From: Fructobacillus pseudoficulneus
Lineage (GTDB): Bacteria; Bacillota; Bacilli; Lactobacillales; Lactobacillaceae
Length of the DNA stretch: 64,000 nucleotides
Assembly: GCF_900108455.1 (NCBI RefSeq)
Contig: NZ_FNWS01000005.1
Span: 1-64,000 of the forward strand
Direction: 5' to 3'
In this document: one piece after another, positions 44,722 to 57,942 of the stretch
How the letters are laid out: each line of letters opens with the position of its first letter
How positions within the stretch are numbered: position 1 is the stretch's first letter
Made by a program: the position numbers and the translations under genes
Notes under the pieces: generated by a model
What the model was told of the DNA's origin: nothing
The model's input: the letters and a program-made list of their open reading frames with translations, nothing else
The model's database searches: none

Positions 44722-45310
44722 ATGGAAAATTCGAGCCCCCTGACAACTGAACGTATTTTTTACGCTTATCTTCAAGTCGCCCGCTGTGCCGAAAGCCAAA
44801 AAAGATATTTCTCTAGCAAAAATTGCTGAAAAATTAGGAGTATCCCGCCAGGCAATTTTCAAAAATCACTTTCAAAATATCCCGGAGCTGACCCAATCGC
44901 TCCATTACTACGTGGATAACAAACCCTATCAATTAATCAAAGGCTTTGTTGACCAACAAGAAGGCTTCCATTTTCATGAGTTAATGAACTTCTTTGCCAA
45001 AACGGTGATTCCCGCCCTTTATGAAAAGCACGAATTCTTAGGGATCTTTTATTCAGAAGTTTCCGACCCAAGTTGGGCCCCCTACTTGAACCAGCGTTAT
45101 GTCAAACTTCTTGCGCCATACTTTGACAACGCTGCCGGTAATCAGCACGGTCTGTCATCAACCACCCTATCGACTTTGTTAATTAGCCAGGTGATGGCAA
45201 CCTTGAGCATCTGGCTGACAAAAGAAAAACCCGAAGTGCCCGACGTCTTCGCCGAACGCTTCGTCTATCTTTTTTCACATTCAATGCTCGACCTTTCTGC
45301 TAGCAAATAA
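44722..45310 (+). pseudogene. TetR-family regulator with a frameshift near the N terminus
   Basis: GAAAGGA precedes ATG 44722, which opens ENSSPLTTERIFYAYLQVA, the expected first helix of a TetR protein. That frame dies at a TGA. The HTH (SLAKIAEKLGVSRQAIFKNH) and ligand domain continue in the next frame, from about 44775 to 45310. The only start in that frame is a GTG at 44786 with no Shine-Dalgarno. One extra base around 44775-44790 explains it. If GTG is used, the product lacks helix 1. Confidence 0.65.
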
Positions 45311-45340
45311 AAAACAGTCACACTTGTGACTGTTTTTTTA
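45308..45340. terminator. Bidirectional terminator between tetR and lysP
   Basis: AACAGTCACA-CT-TGTGACTGTT with A run and T7. Confidence 0.85.
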
Positions 45341-45342
45341 TT

Positions 45343-46794
45343 TTATTCAATAACCTTTGAATCAAGGTCAACTTGATCCAATGGAATCAACTTTGACTTC
45401 TTAACAATCTTATAAACAATGTATGGAATAACGACGATTGGCACTGACAAATAAGTCATGGCAATCTTTTCCCAATCAAAGTGAATGAAGGAAGTTGGGT
45501 CTTGCAAAACGATAACGACAATTGACAAGACGATGGCCAAAATTGGTCCAAATGGGAACCAGCGAGCCTTGTAAACCAACTTGTTCAAATCCTTTCCCTG
45601 ACGGACGTAAGCCCGACGGAAACGGAGGTGAGCAAAGGCAATTCCAAGCCAAGCAATAAATCCTGACAATCCTGAGGCGGCAACCAACCAAGTATAGGCT
45701 TCACTTCCACCCTTAATGTCTGACAAAAAGGCAAACATTCCAACAAAGACTGTCAACAAGAGTGATGCCCAAGGAACACCAAACTTTGACAACTTAGAGA
45801 ATACCTTTGGTGCCTGCCCCTTCTTGGCCAAGGCGTACAAAGTACGGTTAGCGGCATAAGTAGCTGAGTTAGCCGCTGAGATGATTGAAGTCAAGATAAC
45901 CGCATTCATCAATGAAGCAGCAAAGGCAATTCCAGCATTCTTGAAGACAATGGTAAATGGTGAAACCGTGATGTCGTTGTTGTTAGCAGCTGACAACAAA
46001 TTTGGATCCTTGTAGTATACCAAAGCTGAGATCACAAAGATGGCACCGATATAGAACAACAGGATTCGCCAAAAGACTGAGTTAATTGCCTTTGGCACTG
46101 ACTTAGATGGATCTTTAGCTTCACCAGCCGTGATTCCAACCATTTCCGTTCCTTGGAAAGAGAAACCAGCAACTAAGAACACTGACAAGACACCCTGGAA
46201 GCCACCAACATAACCATGGTTTCCAACAGACAAGTTACGAAGAACATTTTCCTGTGAATGAATCACACCGAAAATGGTCAAAACACCGATTACCAAGAAG
46301 AAGATAATCGTGACAACCTTGATGGTTGACATCCAAAATTCCGCTTCACCAAAGGTTGAAACAGAGAACAAATTAATCAAGAAGATTAATGCCAAGACAA
46401 TCGCTGAAAAAATCCAGGCTGGAACGTGGGGCAACCAGAATTGCGCCACCAAACCAACTGCAGAAACTTCCGCCGCGATTGTAATCGCCCAGTTAAACCA
46501 GTAATTCCATCCAAGGGCAAAACCCATGGCCGGTTCGATAAAGCGGTTACCATATTCTGAAAACGAACCGGTGGTTGGCATGTAGGTTGCCATTTCACCA
46601 AGGGAGGTCATCAGGAAGTAAACCATCACACCCATTACCAGGTATGCCGTAATGGCCCCCATTGGTCCGGCCGTTGATACTGTTGCACCAGAAGCTAAAA
46701 ATAGCCCTGTTCCAATTGAACCACCCAAGGCAATCATCGACACGTGTCGCGTCTTTAATTCTTGTTGAATGGAATTTTCATTCTGTTCAGTCAT
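45343..46794 (-). CDS. lysP: Lysine-specific permease (APC family)
   Basis: 483 residues from ATG 46794 (GGAG eight bases upstream; the ATG at 46800 is too close). Twelve hydrophobic segments. HVSMIALGGSIGTGLFLASG and GFSFQGTEMVGITAGEAKDP are amino-acid permease motifs. The lysine riboswitch upstream makes lysine the likely substrate, imported with protons. Confidence 0.9.
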   Translation of the reverse strand: MTEQNENSIQQELKTRHVSMIALGGSIGTGLFLASGATVSTAGPMGAITAYLVMGVMVYFLMTSLGEMATYMPTTGSFSEYGNRFIEPAMGFALGWNYWFNWAITIAAEVSAVGLVAQFWLPHVPAWIFSAIVLALIFLINLFSVSTFGEAEFWMSTIKVVTIIFFLVIGVLTIFGVIHSQENVLRNLSVGNHGYVGGFQGVLSVFLVAGFSFQGTEMVGITAGEAKDPSKSVPKAINSVFWRILLFYIGAIFVISALVYYKDPNLLSAANNNDITVSPFTIVFKNAGIAFAASLMNAVILTSIISAANSATYAANRTLYALAKKGQAPKVFSKLSKFGVPWASLLLTVFVGMFAFLSDIKGGSEAYTWLVAASGLSGFIAWLGIAFAHLRFRRAYVRQGKDLNKLVYKARWFPFGPILAIVLSIVVIVLQDPTSFIHFDWEKIAMTYLSVPIVVIPYIVYKIVKKSKLIPLDQVDLDSKVIE

Positions 46795-46825
46795 TTGCAT
46801 GACTCCTTTATTGATATTTCAAACA

Positions 46826-46862
46826 ATAAAAAACCTGTTTTTGTCACAAAACAAAAACAGGC
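46826..46862 (-). terminator. Riboswitch terminator before lysP
   Basis: CCTGTTTTTGT and ACAAAAACAGG form the stem, followed on the minus strand by TTTTTTATTG. Expression platform: lysine bound, transcription stops. Confidence 0.8.
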
Positions 46863-47060
46863 GGTAAATTCGTTCAATAATGATAGCAATGATTAGCAAA
46901 GCGCACCGTTAAAAACGACAGTCCAGCAAGTATTCCTCACTGTCCCAAGAATGATTAGAGCCACTACTCATTCTTTCGGCAACCGCACCTTTCTCACTTA
47001 CTCGACACCTTGGCTAGATTCACAAGTGTTACTGATCTTGGTTGCAACCTCTTTGTTTGT
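46863..47060 (-). ncRNA. Lysine riboswitch (L box)
   Basis: The minus strand contains AGAGGTTGCAACCAAGATCA then GTAA, GAGAAAGGTGCGGTTGCCGA A, and CTTGCTGGACTGTC, in the order of the L-box consensus; CAAAG and CTTTG (46897) close P1. Directly upstream of the permease gene and its terminator. Confidence 0.88.
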
Positions 47061-47079
47061 TAACGTCATCTTAGCACAG

Positions 47080-47733
47080 TTAAATTTTACCGTCAACAGC
47101 AAATATAACTAACCAACTTTTAGCATTGCGCAAATAAAGCGCTGCCGCAAATCGGAAGAAGACATAGCCCAAAAGGGTTGAAGCCCAGGCAGTTGTGAAA
47201 GACAGGTCAATGCCGACAATCTTATTGCCGGCCACAATGACCCAGGTAATGATGTAAAAACCAGCAATTGTTTTTTTCACCCAGTTAGCAACCCGTAACC
47301 GTTGAATGAGAATGTTTTGCACCTGAAACAGCAAAAAAACCCACAATGTTAGGGATAGCTCTGGCATCGTTTGGTTAAACACCCAGCCCTGACGCCAGTT
47401 CAAAAAGACCACAGCCGACCAAACTAGCATCCCCAAAAACAACGCTGTCGCCGTCGCAATTGACCACCAAGAACCGACTTTATAACCCATACTACGAAGA
47501 AAAAAGGCCCAAATGATAATCGCCAACCAAACAAACCGGAGATTCCCCACGATATCGGCTGGAATTGCCAAAAATAAGAGGTGTTGTGCCACTGTTTGGG
47601 TAAAAATCGCCACCACCATGTCAACTACTTCCAAAATTGAGCTATTAAAGCGCAACATGGCAGATAGAATTAAAAATGTGAGAAACATGATTGTGACCCG
47701 TAGCGGTCTTTTTTTCATCGGAGAAATTAACAA
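47080..47733 (-). CDS. Membrane protein, unknown
   Basis: About 217 residues from the TTG at 47733 (AAAGGA six bases upstream); ATG 47718 is an alternative. About six membrane helices (VTIMFLTFLILSAMLRF; WWSIATATALFLGMLVW; SLTLWVFLLFQVQNILI and others). Arg/Lys loops fit a cytoplasmic side. Not recognised. Confidence 0.7.
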   Translation of the reverse strand: MLISPMKKRPLRVTIMFLTFLILSAMLRFNSSILEVVDMVVAIFTQTVAQHLLFLAIPADIVGNLRFVWLAIIIWAFFLRSMGYKVGSWWSIATATALFLGMLVWSAVVFLNWRQGWVFNQTMPELSLTLWVFLLFQVQNILIQRLRVANWVKKTIAGFYIITWVIVAGNKIVGIDLSFTTAWASTLLGYVFFRFAAALYLRNAKSWLVIFAVDGKI

Positions 47734-47817
47734 GGTGATTCCTTTCAAAAACACAACTGACTGATACTCATAAGCAGTTTAAAATAACTTCAAATAAAAA
47801 GCAAAGCTAACGAACTA

Positions 47818-48834
47818 TTAGCCAAAGTAATTAATACCCATTGCGGCGCGAACTTCCTGCATGGTTGCTTCGGCGCGGCGGTTAGCCTTCTCTGACCCAT
47901 CCTTTAACATGGCCATCACTTGATCCATGTCCTTAGCATATTCGATTCGACGTTCTCGAATCGGTGCCAACTCAGCTTCCATCACGTCTAACAAGTGTTT
48001 CTTGAGCTTCATGTCACCCAAACCACCCACTTGATATTGTTCCTTTAACGATTGAACCCGTGCCTGATTAGGGTCAAAAATGTCCAAATACGTAAAGACA
48101 ACATTGCCTTCTACGTGACCTGGATCTTCTACCCGAATATGAGTTGGGTCCGTATACATTGACTTTACCTTTTTGGCCAATGTATCCGCATCGTCTGACA
48201 GGAAAATTCCATTGTTTAACGATTTTGACATCTTAGCATTGCCATCAATTCCAGGCAAGCGGCCCTGCCCCTTTGGAGGATAAACCCCTTCTGGTTCAAC
48301 AAAGACGTCCTTTTGGTAGGCGTTATTAAATGACCGAACTAATTCTCGGGTCTGTTCAATCATTGGCTTTTGATCATCACCGGCTGGCACTTTCTTCGCC
48401 TTAAAAATCGTAATATCAGCGGCTTCAGAAACTGGGTAAGTTAAAAATCCTGCCGGAATTCCCTCGCCAAAGCCCTTTTGCTGGATTTCAGCCTTAACCG
48501 TTGGGTTTCGTTCCAGCCGGCCCAAAGAAACCAAGTTCATGTAATACATGGTTAACTCAGCCAAACCAGGGATCTGAGATTGAACAAAGATTGTTGACTT
48601 CTTTGGGTCTAATCCTACAGCCAAATAATCCAAGGCCACTTCAGTCAATGAACGCCGAATTTTTTCTGGATCGCGTGCATTGTCAGTGAAAGCTTGGGTA
48701 TCTGCAATCATAATATAGGGGTCAAATTCACCCGAATTTTGCATCGCCACTCGGTTCTTCAATGAACCAATGTAGTGGCCAATATGTAGTTTTCCTGTTG
48801 GGCGATCGCCCGTTAAGTAAATTTCTTTTTCCAT
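47818..48834 (-). CDS. trpS: Tryptophanyl-tRNA synthetase
   Basis: 338 residues. HIGH (17-20) in [15 protein letters not shown] in [11 protein letters not shown] (~200). No T-box in the 126-base upstream gap. Confidence 0.96.
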   Translation of the reverse strand: MEKEIYLTGDRPTGKLHIGHYIGSLKNRVAMQNSGEFDPYIMIADTQAFTDNARDPEKIRRSLTEVALDYLAVGLDPKKSTIFVQSQIPGLAELTMYYMNLVSLGRLERNPTVKAEIQQKGFGEGIPAGFLTYPVSEAADITIFKAKKVPAGDDQKPMIEQTRELVRSFNNAYQKDVFVEPEGVYPPKGQGRLPGIDGNAKMSKSLNNGIFLSDDADTLAKKVKSMYTDPTHIRVEDPGHVEGNVVFTYLDIFDPNQARVQSLKEQYQVGGLGDMKLKKHLLDVMEAELAPIRERRIEYAKDMDQVMAMLKDGSEKANRRAEATMQEVRAAMGINYFG

Positions 48835-48960
48835 GTCTCAATCTCTTTCTAGTATTAACTTCTCTATTATAGCGAAATCAAGATTAACTTGCAGGATTCT
48901 TAAATTATTGGTATATTATGAGAAAAAGATGAGTTTATTTTCATCAAGGAGGAGAACGAT

Positions 48961-49941
48961 ATGAAATATGCTGTTGTTGGAGCCGGTGCGATGGGGTTGC
49001 GTTATGGCTTGTTGCTGCAAGAAGAAGCAGGTCTTGATGTTGACTTTGTCGAGCCAACCCAGGCTTCAGTTGATATCATTCATGCACAAAATGATGTTGT
49101 TTACCGTTCTGTTGATCATCAGGACAAAACACCAATCAAGGTTAAAGTCTTTTCACCTGAAGAATATGAGGGTGATCCCGATGTTTGGATTTTCTTTGTC
49201 AAGCAGATGCAATTGGCAGACGCCTTGACTCGTCTGGCCCCTAAGTTCAAAGACCATCAAACGGCCTTGGGTGCAATGAACGGAATGGGCCACATCGAAA
49301 AGTTGCAAGCCTACTTTGATGACGAGCATATCATCGGTGGAACGGCCATGATTGCAACCATCTTGAATAACTTTGGTGACGTTGACTTTATCGGTGAGAC
49401 TAGCTCTGTTTACGCTAATTTGACCGAAAAGCCATCCGCTGTAATGGATCAAGTCCAAAAGGATTTCCAAGCAGCAGGCCTAAATCCTTCTTACTCAGAA
49501 AACTTCATGGGAACACTGTTAACGAAGGTGGCCTTTAATTCCGTTGAAAACTCAATTGCGACGATGTTCCAAGCGCGGATGGGTCATTTGATTCAATACA
49601 AAGATTTCGTCTCAAAGATTGCCGCCCCTTTGGTTGCCGAGGTTTATGCTGGCACCAAGGCTGCAGGAATCGAACTAATCGAGACGGAAAAAGAAATGCT
49701 TGAACAGGTCGACTACGTTTCTCGTGTCGGTAACCCTTTGCACTTCCCTTCAATGTACCAGGACTTCGTTAAGGGACGCCCAACTGAGGTCGACTACATC
49801 AACGGCTATTTGGCTGATTTAGCTGAAAAGAATGGTGTTCCAGCGCCTAACCAACGCTTAATCACTAGCCTCGTTCACTTGGCGGAGGCAATGCGTGAAT
49901 TTAACCCACCAGTCAACAAATTAGCCCAACCAGAAGATTAA
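48961..49941 (+). CDS. 2-dehydropantoate 2-reductase family (PanE/ApbA)
   Basis: 326 residues. GAGAMGLRYGLLL is the NADPH Rossmann loop; KVAFNSVENSIATMF has the catalytic Lys/Asn region of the C domain. AAGGAGG precedes the ATG. Family members reduce ketopantoate, or other 2-oxo acids (D-hydroxyacid dehydrogenases in LAB); no pantothenate genes are near, so the substrate is open. Confidence 0.85.
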   Translation: MKYAVVGAGAMGLRYGLLLQEEAGLDVDFVEPTQASVDIIHAQNDVVYRSVDHQDKTPIKVKVFSPEEYEGDPDVWIFFVKQMQLADALTRLAPKFKDHQTALGAMNGMGHIEKLQAYFDDEHIIGGTAMIATILNNFGDVDFIGETSSVYANLTEKPSAVMDQVQKDFQAAGLNPSYSENFMGTLLTKVAFNSVENSIATMFQARMGHLIQYKDFVSKIAAPLVAEVYAGTKAAGIELIETEKEMLEQVDYVSRVGNPLHFPSMYQDFVKGRPTEVDYINGYLADLAEKNGVPAPNQRLITSLVHLAEAMREFNPPVNKLAQPED

Positions 49942-49952
49942 AAATGGTGAAC

Positions 49953-49981
49953 AAGCCGGTCAAATGACCGGCTTTTTTTAT
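49953..49981 (+). terminator. Terminator of the PanE-like gene
   Basis: AAGCCGGTCA-AA-TGACCGGCTT and T7. Confidence 0.85.
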
Positions 49982-49992
49982 TTTTGGCCAAC

Positions 49993-50022
49993 AAAAAAGC
50001 CGCAACCGAAGTTGCGACCTTT
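49993..50022 (-). terminator. Terminator after tRNA-Glu
   Basis: GTCGCAAC-TTCG-GTTGCGGC on the minus strand and T6. Confidence 0.75.
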
Positions 50023-50026
50023 TTAG

Positions 50027-50098
50027 TAGCTCGTGAGAGAATCGAACTCTCGATTCCGCCGTGAAAGGGCAGCGTCTTAGCCACTTGACCAACGAGCC
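50027..50098 (-). tRNA. tRNA-Glu(UUC)
   Basis: 72 bases. Anticodon loop CTTTCAC gives TTC; T arm GAGAGTTCGATTCTCTC. The acceptor ends pair GGCTCGT with ACGAGCT, so the first pair is G1-U72 rather than G-C. CCA not encoded. Confidence 0.9.
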
Positions 50099-50188
50099 AT
50101 GGTCAGTTGTTGCAAGAACTCTCGCTCAAACAACTATATTAGTATAGCAAGACTGGGTGCTGCCGTCAATAGCAAAATCAAAAAAAAT

Positions 50189-51076
50189 TTAATACCAATT
50201 GTATTGCAAGTGATGGGCCAAGGCAGCCTGGGCGGAACCGTAACGATCTTGGATGTAAGCCTTCATAGCTTGCAACTGGTCTTGGTAATCGGTTGAGTTA
50301 CCACCATAACGAGCTCGCAAAGTAGGAGACAATTGACCAATTCCAAAGTAGATTCCATTACGGGCATTCACATTGCCGCCAGACTCTTTCATAATGATTG
50401 TCTGCAAAGCTTGTTGCTCTGCTTGATCATAATCAAGGTTAGTAGTCTGGACAGACTGTGATGCAGCTGTACTTTGAACCTGAGTAGCCGCCTGCGAAGC
50501 GGGAGCCTGTGAAGCTGGTGCTTGACTAGTAGCTGCCTGGCTTTGTGAAGCCGACGCTTGGCTAGTGGCAGCTTGTGAGGCAGGTGCTTGACTCTGCGTC
50601 GCTGCCTGTGAACTAGCTTGGCTTTCGGCAGGTTGGGCAGTTGTTTGGCTAGCACCAGTCAACTGTAAGGATTGCCCAACAAAAATTTGGTTGGCATCCT
50701 TAATGTTGTTTTGCTGAGCTAATTGGTCAACACTAACCCCAAATTTTTTAGATAATGACCACAAAGTGTCACCACTTTGTACACGGTAATTACCTGATTG
50801 TGTTGCAGTTTGCGTCGTCTGACCTGAGGCTTGCTGATTGTTATTGGCAACTCCGATAATCAATTCTTGACCTTGATAAATTTGATCAACGTTTTGAATT
50901 TGATTGTCCTTGGCCAGCTGAGCCACAGTCGTATTAAAACGACTGGCTAAAGCTGATAGCGTTTCACCAGCTGCAACAGTGTGCTTTTGTACCTGGTCGG
51001 CGTTTGCCGCTTGTTGCCCAGCAACAACGGATCCAGCCAAACCAGCTGCAATCAGTAACTGTTTTTTGACGTTCAT
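50189..51076 (-). CDS. Secreted LysM protein with lysozyme-like C-terminal domain
   Basis: 295 residues. Signal peptide (KKQLLIAAGLAGSVVAGQQA), two LysM repeats (about 31-75 and 95-140; HTVAAGETLSALASRFNTTV and YRVQSGDTLWSLSKKFGVSV), an Ala/Ser/Gln/Pro repeat linker (about 145-205), and a C-terminal domain with IIMKESGGNVNARNGIYFGI GQL. The Glu in K-E-S-G-G may be catalytic. Resembles aggregation-promoting (Apf)-like wall proteins. AAAGGAG precedes the ATG. Confidence 0.85.
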   Translation of the reverse strand: MNVKKQLLIAAGLAGSVVAGQQAANADQVQKHTVAAGETLSALASRFNTTVAQLAKDNQIQNVDQIYQGQELIIGVANNNQQASGQTTQTATQSGNYRVQSGDTLWSLSKKFGVSVDQLAQQNNIKDANQIFVGQSLQLTGASQTTAQPAESQASSQAATQSQAPASQAATSQASASQSQAATSQAPASQAPASQAATQVQSTAASQSVQTTNLDYDQAEQQALQTIIMKESGGNVNARNGIYFGIGQLSPTLRARYGGNSTDYQDQLQAMKAYIQDRYGSAQAALAHHLQYNWY

Positions 51077-51193
51077 GTTCTACTCCTTTCTATTTTCAGC
51101 CTCAGACCCTTTTCAATTAAAAACGCCCAAGACTGCTATTGACCCTATCTTAACCCTTTTTACACCTTAAGTTTCTTAAAATAGTGATAAGAA

Positions 51194-51226
51194 AAAGGAG
51201 TTAGGCTAACCTAACTCCTCTTTTTG
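51194..51226. terminator. Terminator of the atp operon
   Basis: AGGAGTTAGG-CTAA-CCTAACTCCT with A and T runs; bidirectional. Confidence 0.85.
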
Positions 51227-51229
51227 ATC

Positions 51230-51673
51230 TTAATGACCTGAGCGAATCGAAGCAACATGGATTCGGTTGACCGCACGCATCAAGGCGACACGGGCCATAT
51301 CCATTTCATGTTGGTTCTTAACCTCTTGTGCATGAGCAAGGCGTTCTTGCGCGCGTTGCTTAGCATTTTCGGCACGATTCACATCAATGTTATCGGCAAT
51401 TTCAGCACTGTCAGCAATCACTGTTAACAGATTGTTTGAAAATTCCGCTACCCCACCGTTAACGGCAAGGGACTTTTCTTCCCCGTCTTTTTTGACGAGC
51501 AATTCATCAATGGCCATGGCGGCCATAATTGGTTCGTGGCCAGCCATAATTCCAAGTTGTCCTCCCTGTGTGTTAATCACAGCGATTTCAGCTTGATTTT
51601 GGTCGTAGACTAGGCCTTCGGGTGTCACGATTTTAACCGTGATCCCACGTTGGCTTGTTTCTTCATCAGCCAT
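51230..51673 (-). CDS. atpC: F1 ATP synthase epsilon subunit
   Basis: 147 residues. Beta-sandwich with GGQLGIMAGHEPIMAAM and C-terminal helices (AENAKQRAQERLAHAQEVK). Last gene of the operon. Confidence 0.96.
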   Translation of the reverse strand: MADEETSQRGITVKIVTPEGLVYDQNQAEIAVINTQGGQLGIMAGHEPIMAAMAIDELLVKKDGEEKSLAVNGGVAEFSNNLLTVIADSAEIADNIDVNRAENAKQRAQERLAHAQEVKNQHEMDMARVALMRAVNRIHVASIRSGH

Positions 51674-51684
51674 GGATTACCCCC

Positions 51685-53097
<1,413 letters not shown>

Positions 53098-53146
53098 TCA
53101 AATTTAAACGTTTACTAAGCAAAGTTAGTAAAGACGCTGTTCTCAC

Positions 53147-54058
53147 TTATTCCAAAGCAACCAAACCACCGGTAATTTCGGTGATTTCTGTCGTGATTTG
53201 TGCCTGACGTGCTCGGTTATATTGCAAATCGAGGGTGGCAATCAAATCGTCGGCTGAATCGGTTGCCGATGACATCGCCGTTGATGAAGCGGCATGCTCT
53301 GCAGTTTTGGCATCCAAAACGGCTTCAAAAACCAAAGATTGGATGTATTGTGGCAAAACCACATTCAAAACAGCAGTTGAGTCAGGTTCTGAATCGTAAG
53401 CTGCTTGGATTTGGAAATCCGAAGCGACTTCTTCATGGCTGTCATCTGAGTCAGCCAATGCTTCCTTCGTCAATGGTAGCAATTGCGTGTTTCGTTGATC
53501 AGATTCCAAACGGTTCACAAAGTGGTTGTAAACCAAGTGGAGTGAGTCAAACGCTTCCGCTTCATACAATGAAATCACTGTCTTTAACAACTGGCGAATT
53601 TCATTAAAGGTTGGGACATCGGAAATACCGCGGTGTTCCAAAGCAATGGAGAAGCCGCGCTGCTTATAAAAGTCAGCACCGTTCCCACCGATTGCAAGAA
53701 TCACAGTATTATCTTTGTTTAAGTTGTGCTTTTCCATCAAGGCATTGGTTTCCTTGATGATGTTGGCGTTATAAGACCCAACCAAACCACGGTCAGAAGT
53801 TACAATCAAAATCCCCGTCTTCTTGATTGGTCGCTTAGCAACCATTGGCAAGTGAGCGGAATCCACGTTATCCAGCACGTGGGCCTCGATTAGGTGGCCA
53901 ACGACTGCCTTCAAACGGTTAGCATATTCATGATAACCGTTTGATGAATTTTGGATTTTGCTCAGCTTAGCAGTTGAAACCAATTGCATCGCTGAGGTAA
54001 TCTGCCGTGTGTTCTTTGTTGAGCTAATCCGGCGCTTAATATCTTGTAAAGAAGCCAT
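53147..54058 (-). CDS. atpG: F1 ATP synthase gamma subunit
   Basis: 303 residues. N-terminal [20 protein letters not shown] and C-terminal [20 protein letters not shown] form the rotor coiled coil. Confidence 0.97.
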   Translation of the reverse strand: MASLQDIKRRISSTKNTRQITSAMQLVSTAKLSKIQNSSNGYHEYANRLKAVVGHLIEAHVLDNVDSAHLPMVAKRPIKKTGILIVTSDRGLVGSYNANIIKETNALMEKHNLNKDNTVILAIGGNGADFYKQRGFSIALEHRGISDVPTFNEIRQLLKTVISLYEAEAFDSLHLVYNHFVNRLESDQRNTQLLPLTKEALADSDDSHEEVASDFQIQAAYDSEPDSTAVLNVVLPQYIQSLVFEAVLDAKTAEHAASSTAMSSATDSADDLIATLDLQYNRARQAQITTEITEITGGLVALE

Positions 54059-54069
54059 GTTGCCTCCTT

Positions 54070-55593
<1,524 letters not shown>

Positions 55594-55596
55594 TCA

Positions 55597-56139
55597 CTAA
55601 CCTAGTAATTCTGCCCGCATTTTGGCAATCTTTTTCTGCAATGAGCCGTCAATTAATACTGACTTAGATTGCATCACTACGCCACCAATGATGTCTTGGT
55701 CGACTTCAAAGGTAGGTTGGACTTCTTTTGCACCACTCTTCTTTTGAAAAGCGTTCTTCAAACGGTCTTTTTGATCATCATCAACAGCGACAGCTGTCGT
55801 AATCGTCACAGCTTCAATGCCGCGGCTTTGCTGGTAAAGGTCAAAAAATCGTTCAACGACATCTGGCAAAAATGAGAAGTGATGGTGAGCCAAAAGAACC
55901 TTCACCAAATTCACCACTGCATTATTTGCACCTTTTGTCAGTGCATCAACTAACCCATTTTGTTCAACTTCAGAAATTGTCTGAGCCATCAACAAAGCGG
56001 TCAATTCAGGTTCAGCGTTGACCACTGAACGAACGACCTGCAAGTCAGCTGCGATGTCTGTAAAGTCATCATGCTCGTCCGCGTAGGCCAAGATTGCTTG
56101 AGCGTATTGGTTAACAATTTTTTCTTTTTGCTTCGCCAT
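55597..56139 (-). CDS. atpH: F1 ATP synthase delta subunit
   Basis: 180 residues, with N-terminal helical bundle and C-terminal DQDIIGGVVMQSKSVLIDGS LQKKI. Links F1 to the b stalk. Confidence 0.95.
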   Translation of the reverse strand: MAKQKEKIVNQYAQAILAYADEHDDFTDIAADLQVVRSVVNAEPELTALLMAQTISEVEQNGLVDALTKGANNAVVNLVKVLLAHHHFSFLPDVVERFFDLYQQSRGIEAVTITTAVAVDDDQKDRLKNAFQKKSGAKEVQPTFEVDQDIIGGVVMQSKSVLIDGSLQKKIAKMRAELLG

Positions 56140-56148
56140 ACACCCTCC

Positions 56149-56658
56149 TTACTGCTGGTCTAGTTCTGCCAAGTAGGCATCAATCAAAGACCGTTGGTCA
56201 TCTGCAGATAAGTTCTTTTGCATCAATTTGGAAGCGATTGTTACGGAAAGGTCCGCAACATCCTTCTTAGCTGTTGCCAACGCTTCACTTTTCAATTGAT
56301 CAGCATCTGCCTCGGCTACCTTCTTCAAGCTCAAGGCTTGGTCGTTAGCAGTCTTCAAAAGTGCTTCGGATTGGTCCTTAGCTGACTTCTTGGCGTTGCT
56401 AATCACTTGGCTAGCCTGGTCTTTACCAGCAGCCAATTCTTGTTCACGTTGTGCAACCAATGCTGTTGCATCTTCGTTTGCCTTTTGGGCACTATCCAAA
56501 TCGTTGTTAATTTTATCCGCACGTGCATCCAAAGCCTTCGTTAATGGGCCGTATGCAACGTACTTCAAGATAACCATCAGAGTAAGGAAAGCGACGATAA
56601 TAAAGACCATATCGCCTAAAGGCATTGCCTTTGACATTGATAGTGTTGGAACCATCAT
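56149..56658 (-). CDS. atpF: FO ATP synthase b subunit
   Basis: 169 residues. One N-terminal membrane helix (MVFIIVAFLTLMVILKYVAY) and a long charged coiled coil. Two ATGs in tandem; GGGAGG supports either. Confidence 0.95.
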   Translation of the reverse strand: MMVPTLSMSKAMPLGDMVFIIVAFLTLMVILKYVAYGPLTKALDARADKINNDLDSAQKANEDATALVAQREQELAAGKDQASQVISNAKKSAKDQSEALLKTANDQALSLKKVAEADADQLKSEALATAKKDVADLSVTIASKLMQKNLSADDQRSLIDAYLAELDQQ

Positions 56659-56683
56659 TTCATTCCTCCCTCAGGGATTGTTT

Positions 56684-56923
<240 letters not shown>

Positions 56924-56984
56924 TTAGTGCTAAAACGCTTCGCGTTTTTTCTTTAGGGTTTGGATGATAGCGCTCCCGCGCGAC

Positions 56985-57005
56985 GGCCTAACGCTTTGTT
57001 AGACC
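56985..57005 (-). promoter_or_regulatory. Hairpin between atpB and atpE
   Basis: GGTCTAAC-AAAGC-GTTAGGCC in the 105-base gap; no T run follows directly, so it is more likely an mRNA-processing or stability element than a terminator. Confidence 0.45.
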
Positions 57006-57016
57006 AAGTTGTTTTC

Positions 57017-57742
57017 CTACTCGTTACCAGATAACTGAGCCGTAAAGACACCAGTCAACATGACAAAGACGTAGGCTTGAATACCACCGATTAAGAGTGA
57101 AAATGCCTGCCATGCAATTTCCAATGGGAAGGCCAGGATAATCCAAAAGCCATTCAAGTGGGTTCCCCATGCTAAGCTTGCAAGCAAGTTGAGCATTAAC
57201 TCACCGGCAAAGATGTTTCCAAAGAGCCGCAAAGCAAGCGTCAAGAAGTTCGTAAACTGCTCGACAACATTCAATGGGAACATGGCAACATAGGGTTTAA
57301 AGAACATGTTCTTTAGATAACCACCAAAACCAAGTGCTTTCACCCCAGTTCCATGGGCAAGCATCAACGACATAATCGCCAACGTGAAGGCAAAGAGTGG
57401 GTCGGCAGTTGGCGACTTCACATAAGTCACACCATTACCCATCTTAACTTGTAAGAGTAGGCCCATTTCGTTTGCCACAATCAAGAACAAGAAAAGGGTA
57501 AAGGCATATAAACCAAACTGCCGGGCTAAATTAGCCGGTAATTGATCACCTAAGATACCACGAACAAAGTCTAAGACATATTCGATGGCATTTTGCCCCT
57601 TACTTGGACGAATGGCGACTTTCCGGGTTAACAAAACCGCAATTAGGACTACGATTGACATCGCAATCAACGTCGAAATGATTGTCGTCCAATTAAACGT
57701 CAAACCCAAGAAAGAAAAGGTTGATGTCGGTTCATCCATCAT
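57017..57742 (-). CDS. atpB: FO ATP synthase a subunit
   Basis: 241 residues from ATG 57742 (or 57739; AAGGAG just upstream; an upstream in-frame start at 57790 lacks one). Six membrane helices. LALRLFGNIFAGELMLNLLA contains the essential Arg; proton channel. First gene of the operon. Confidence 0.95.
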   Translation of the reverse strand: MMDEPTSTFSFLGLTFNWTTIISTLIAMSIVVLIAVLLTRKVAIRPSKGQNAIEYVLDFVRGILGDQLPANLARQFGLYAFTLFLFLIVANEMGLLLQVKMGNGVTYVKSPTADPLFAFTLAIMSLMLAHGTGVKALGFGGYLKNMFFKPYVAMFPLNVVEQFTNFLTLALRLFGNIFAGELMLNLLASLAWGTHLNGFWIILAFPLEIAWQAFSLLIGGIQAYVFVMLTGVFTAQLSGNE

Positions 57743-57942
57743 TTTTCTCCTTTCTATAGAACTTATTTTGATGCAAGGCGTTGGGCGCATTCCTCAAAAT
57801 ATACCCCCAATAATACTCGTGAAATGGAGCAAATACAAGCGACTTTGTTTCAAATTCACAACATTTTTTCATTTATTTTTGCCTTGTTTAAAATAAACAA
57901 CAATATGAAAAAAATGTTGAAAAACTCAGCCAAATCCCGTCC

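Noticed and set aside
48835-48960. T-box leader for trpS
   Set aside because: The gap is only 126 bases and holds the divergent promoter of the PanE-like gene; no T-box sequence.
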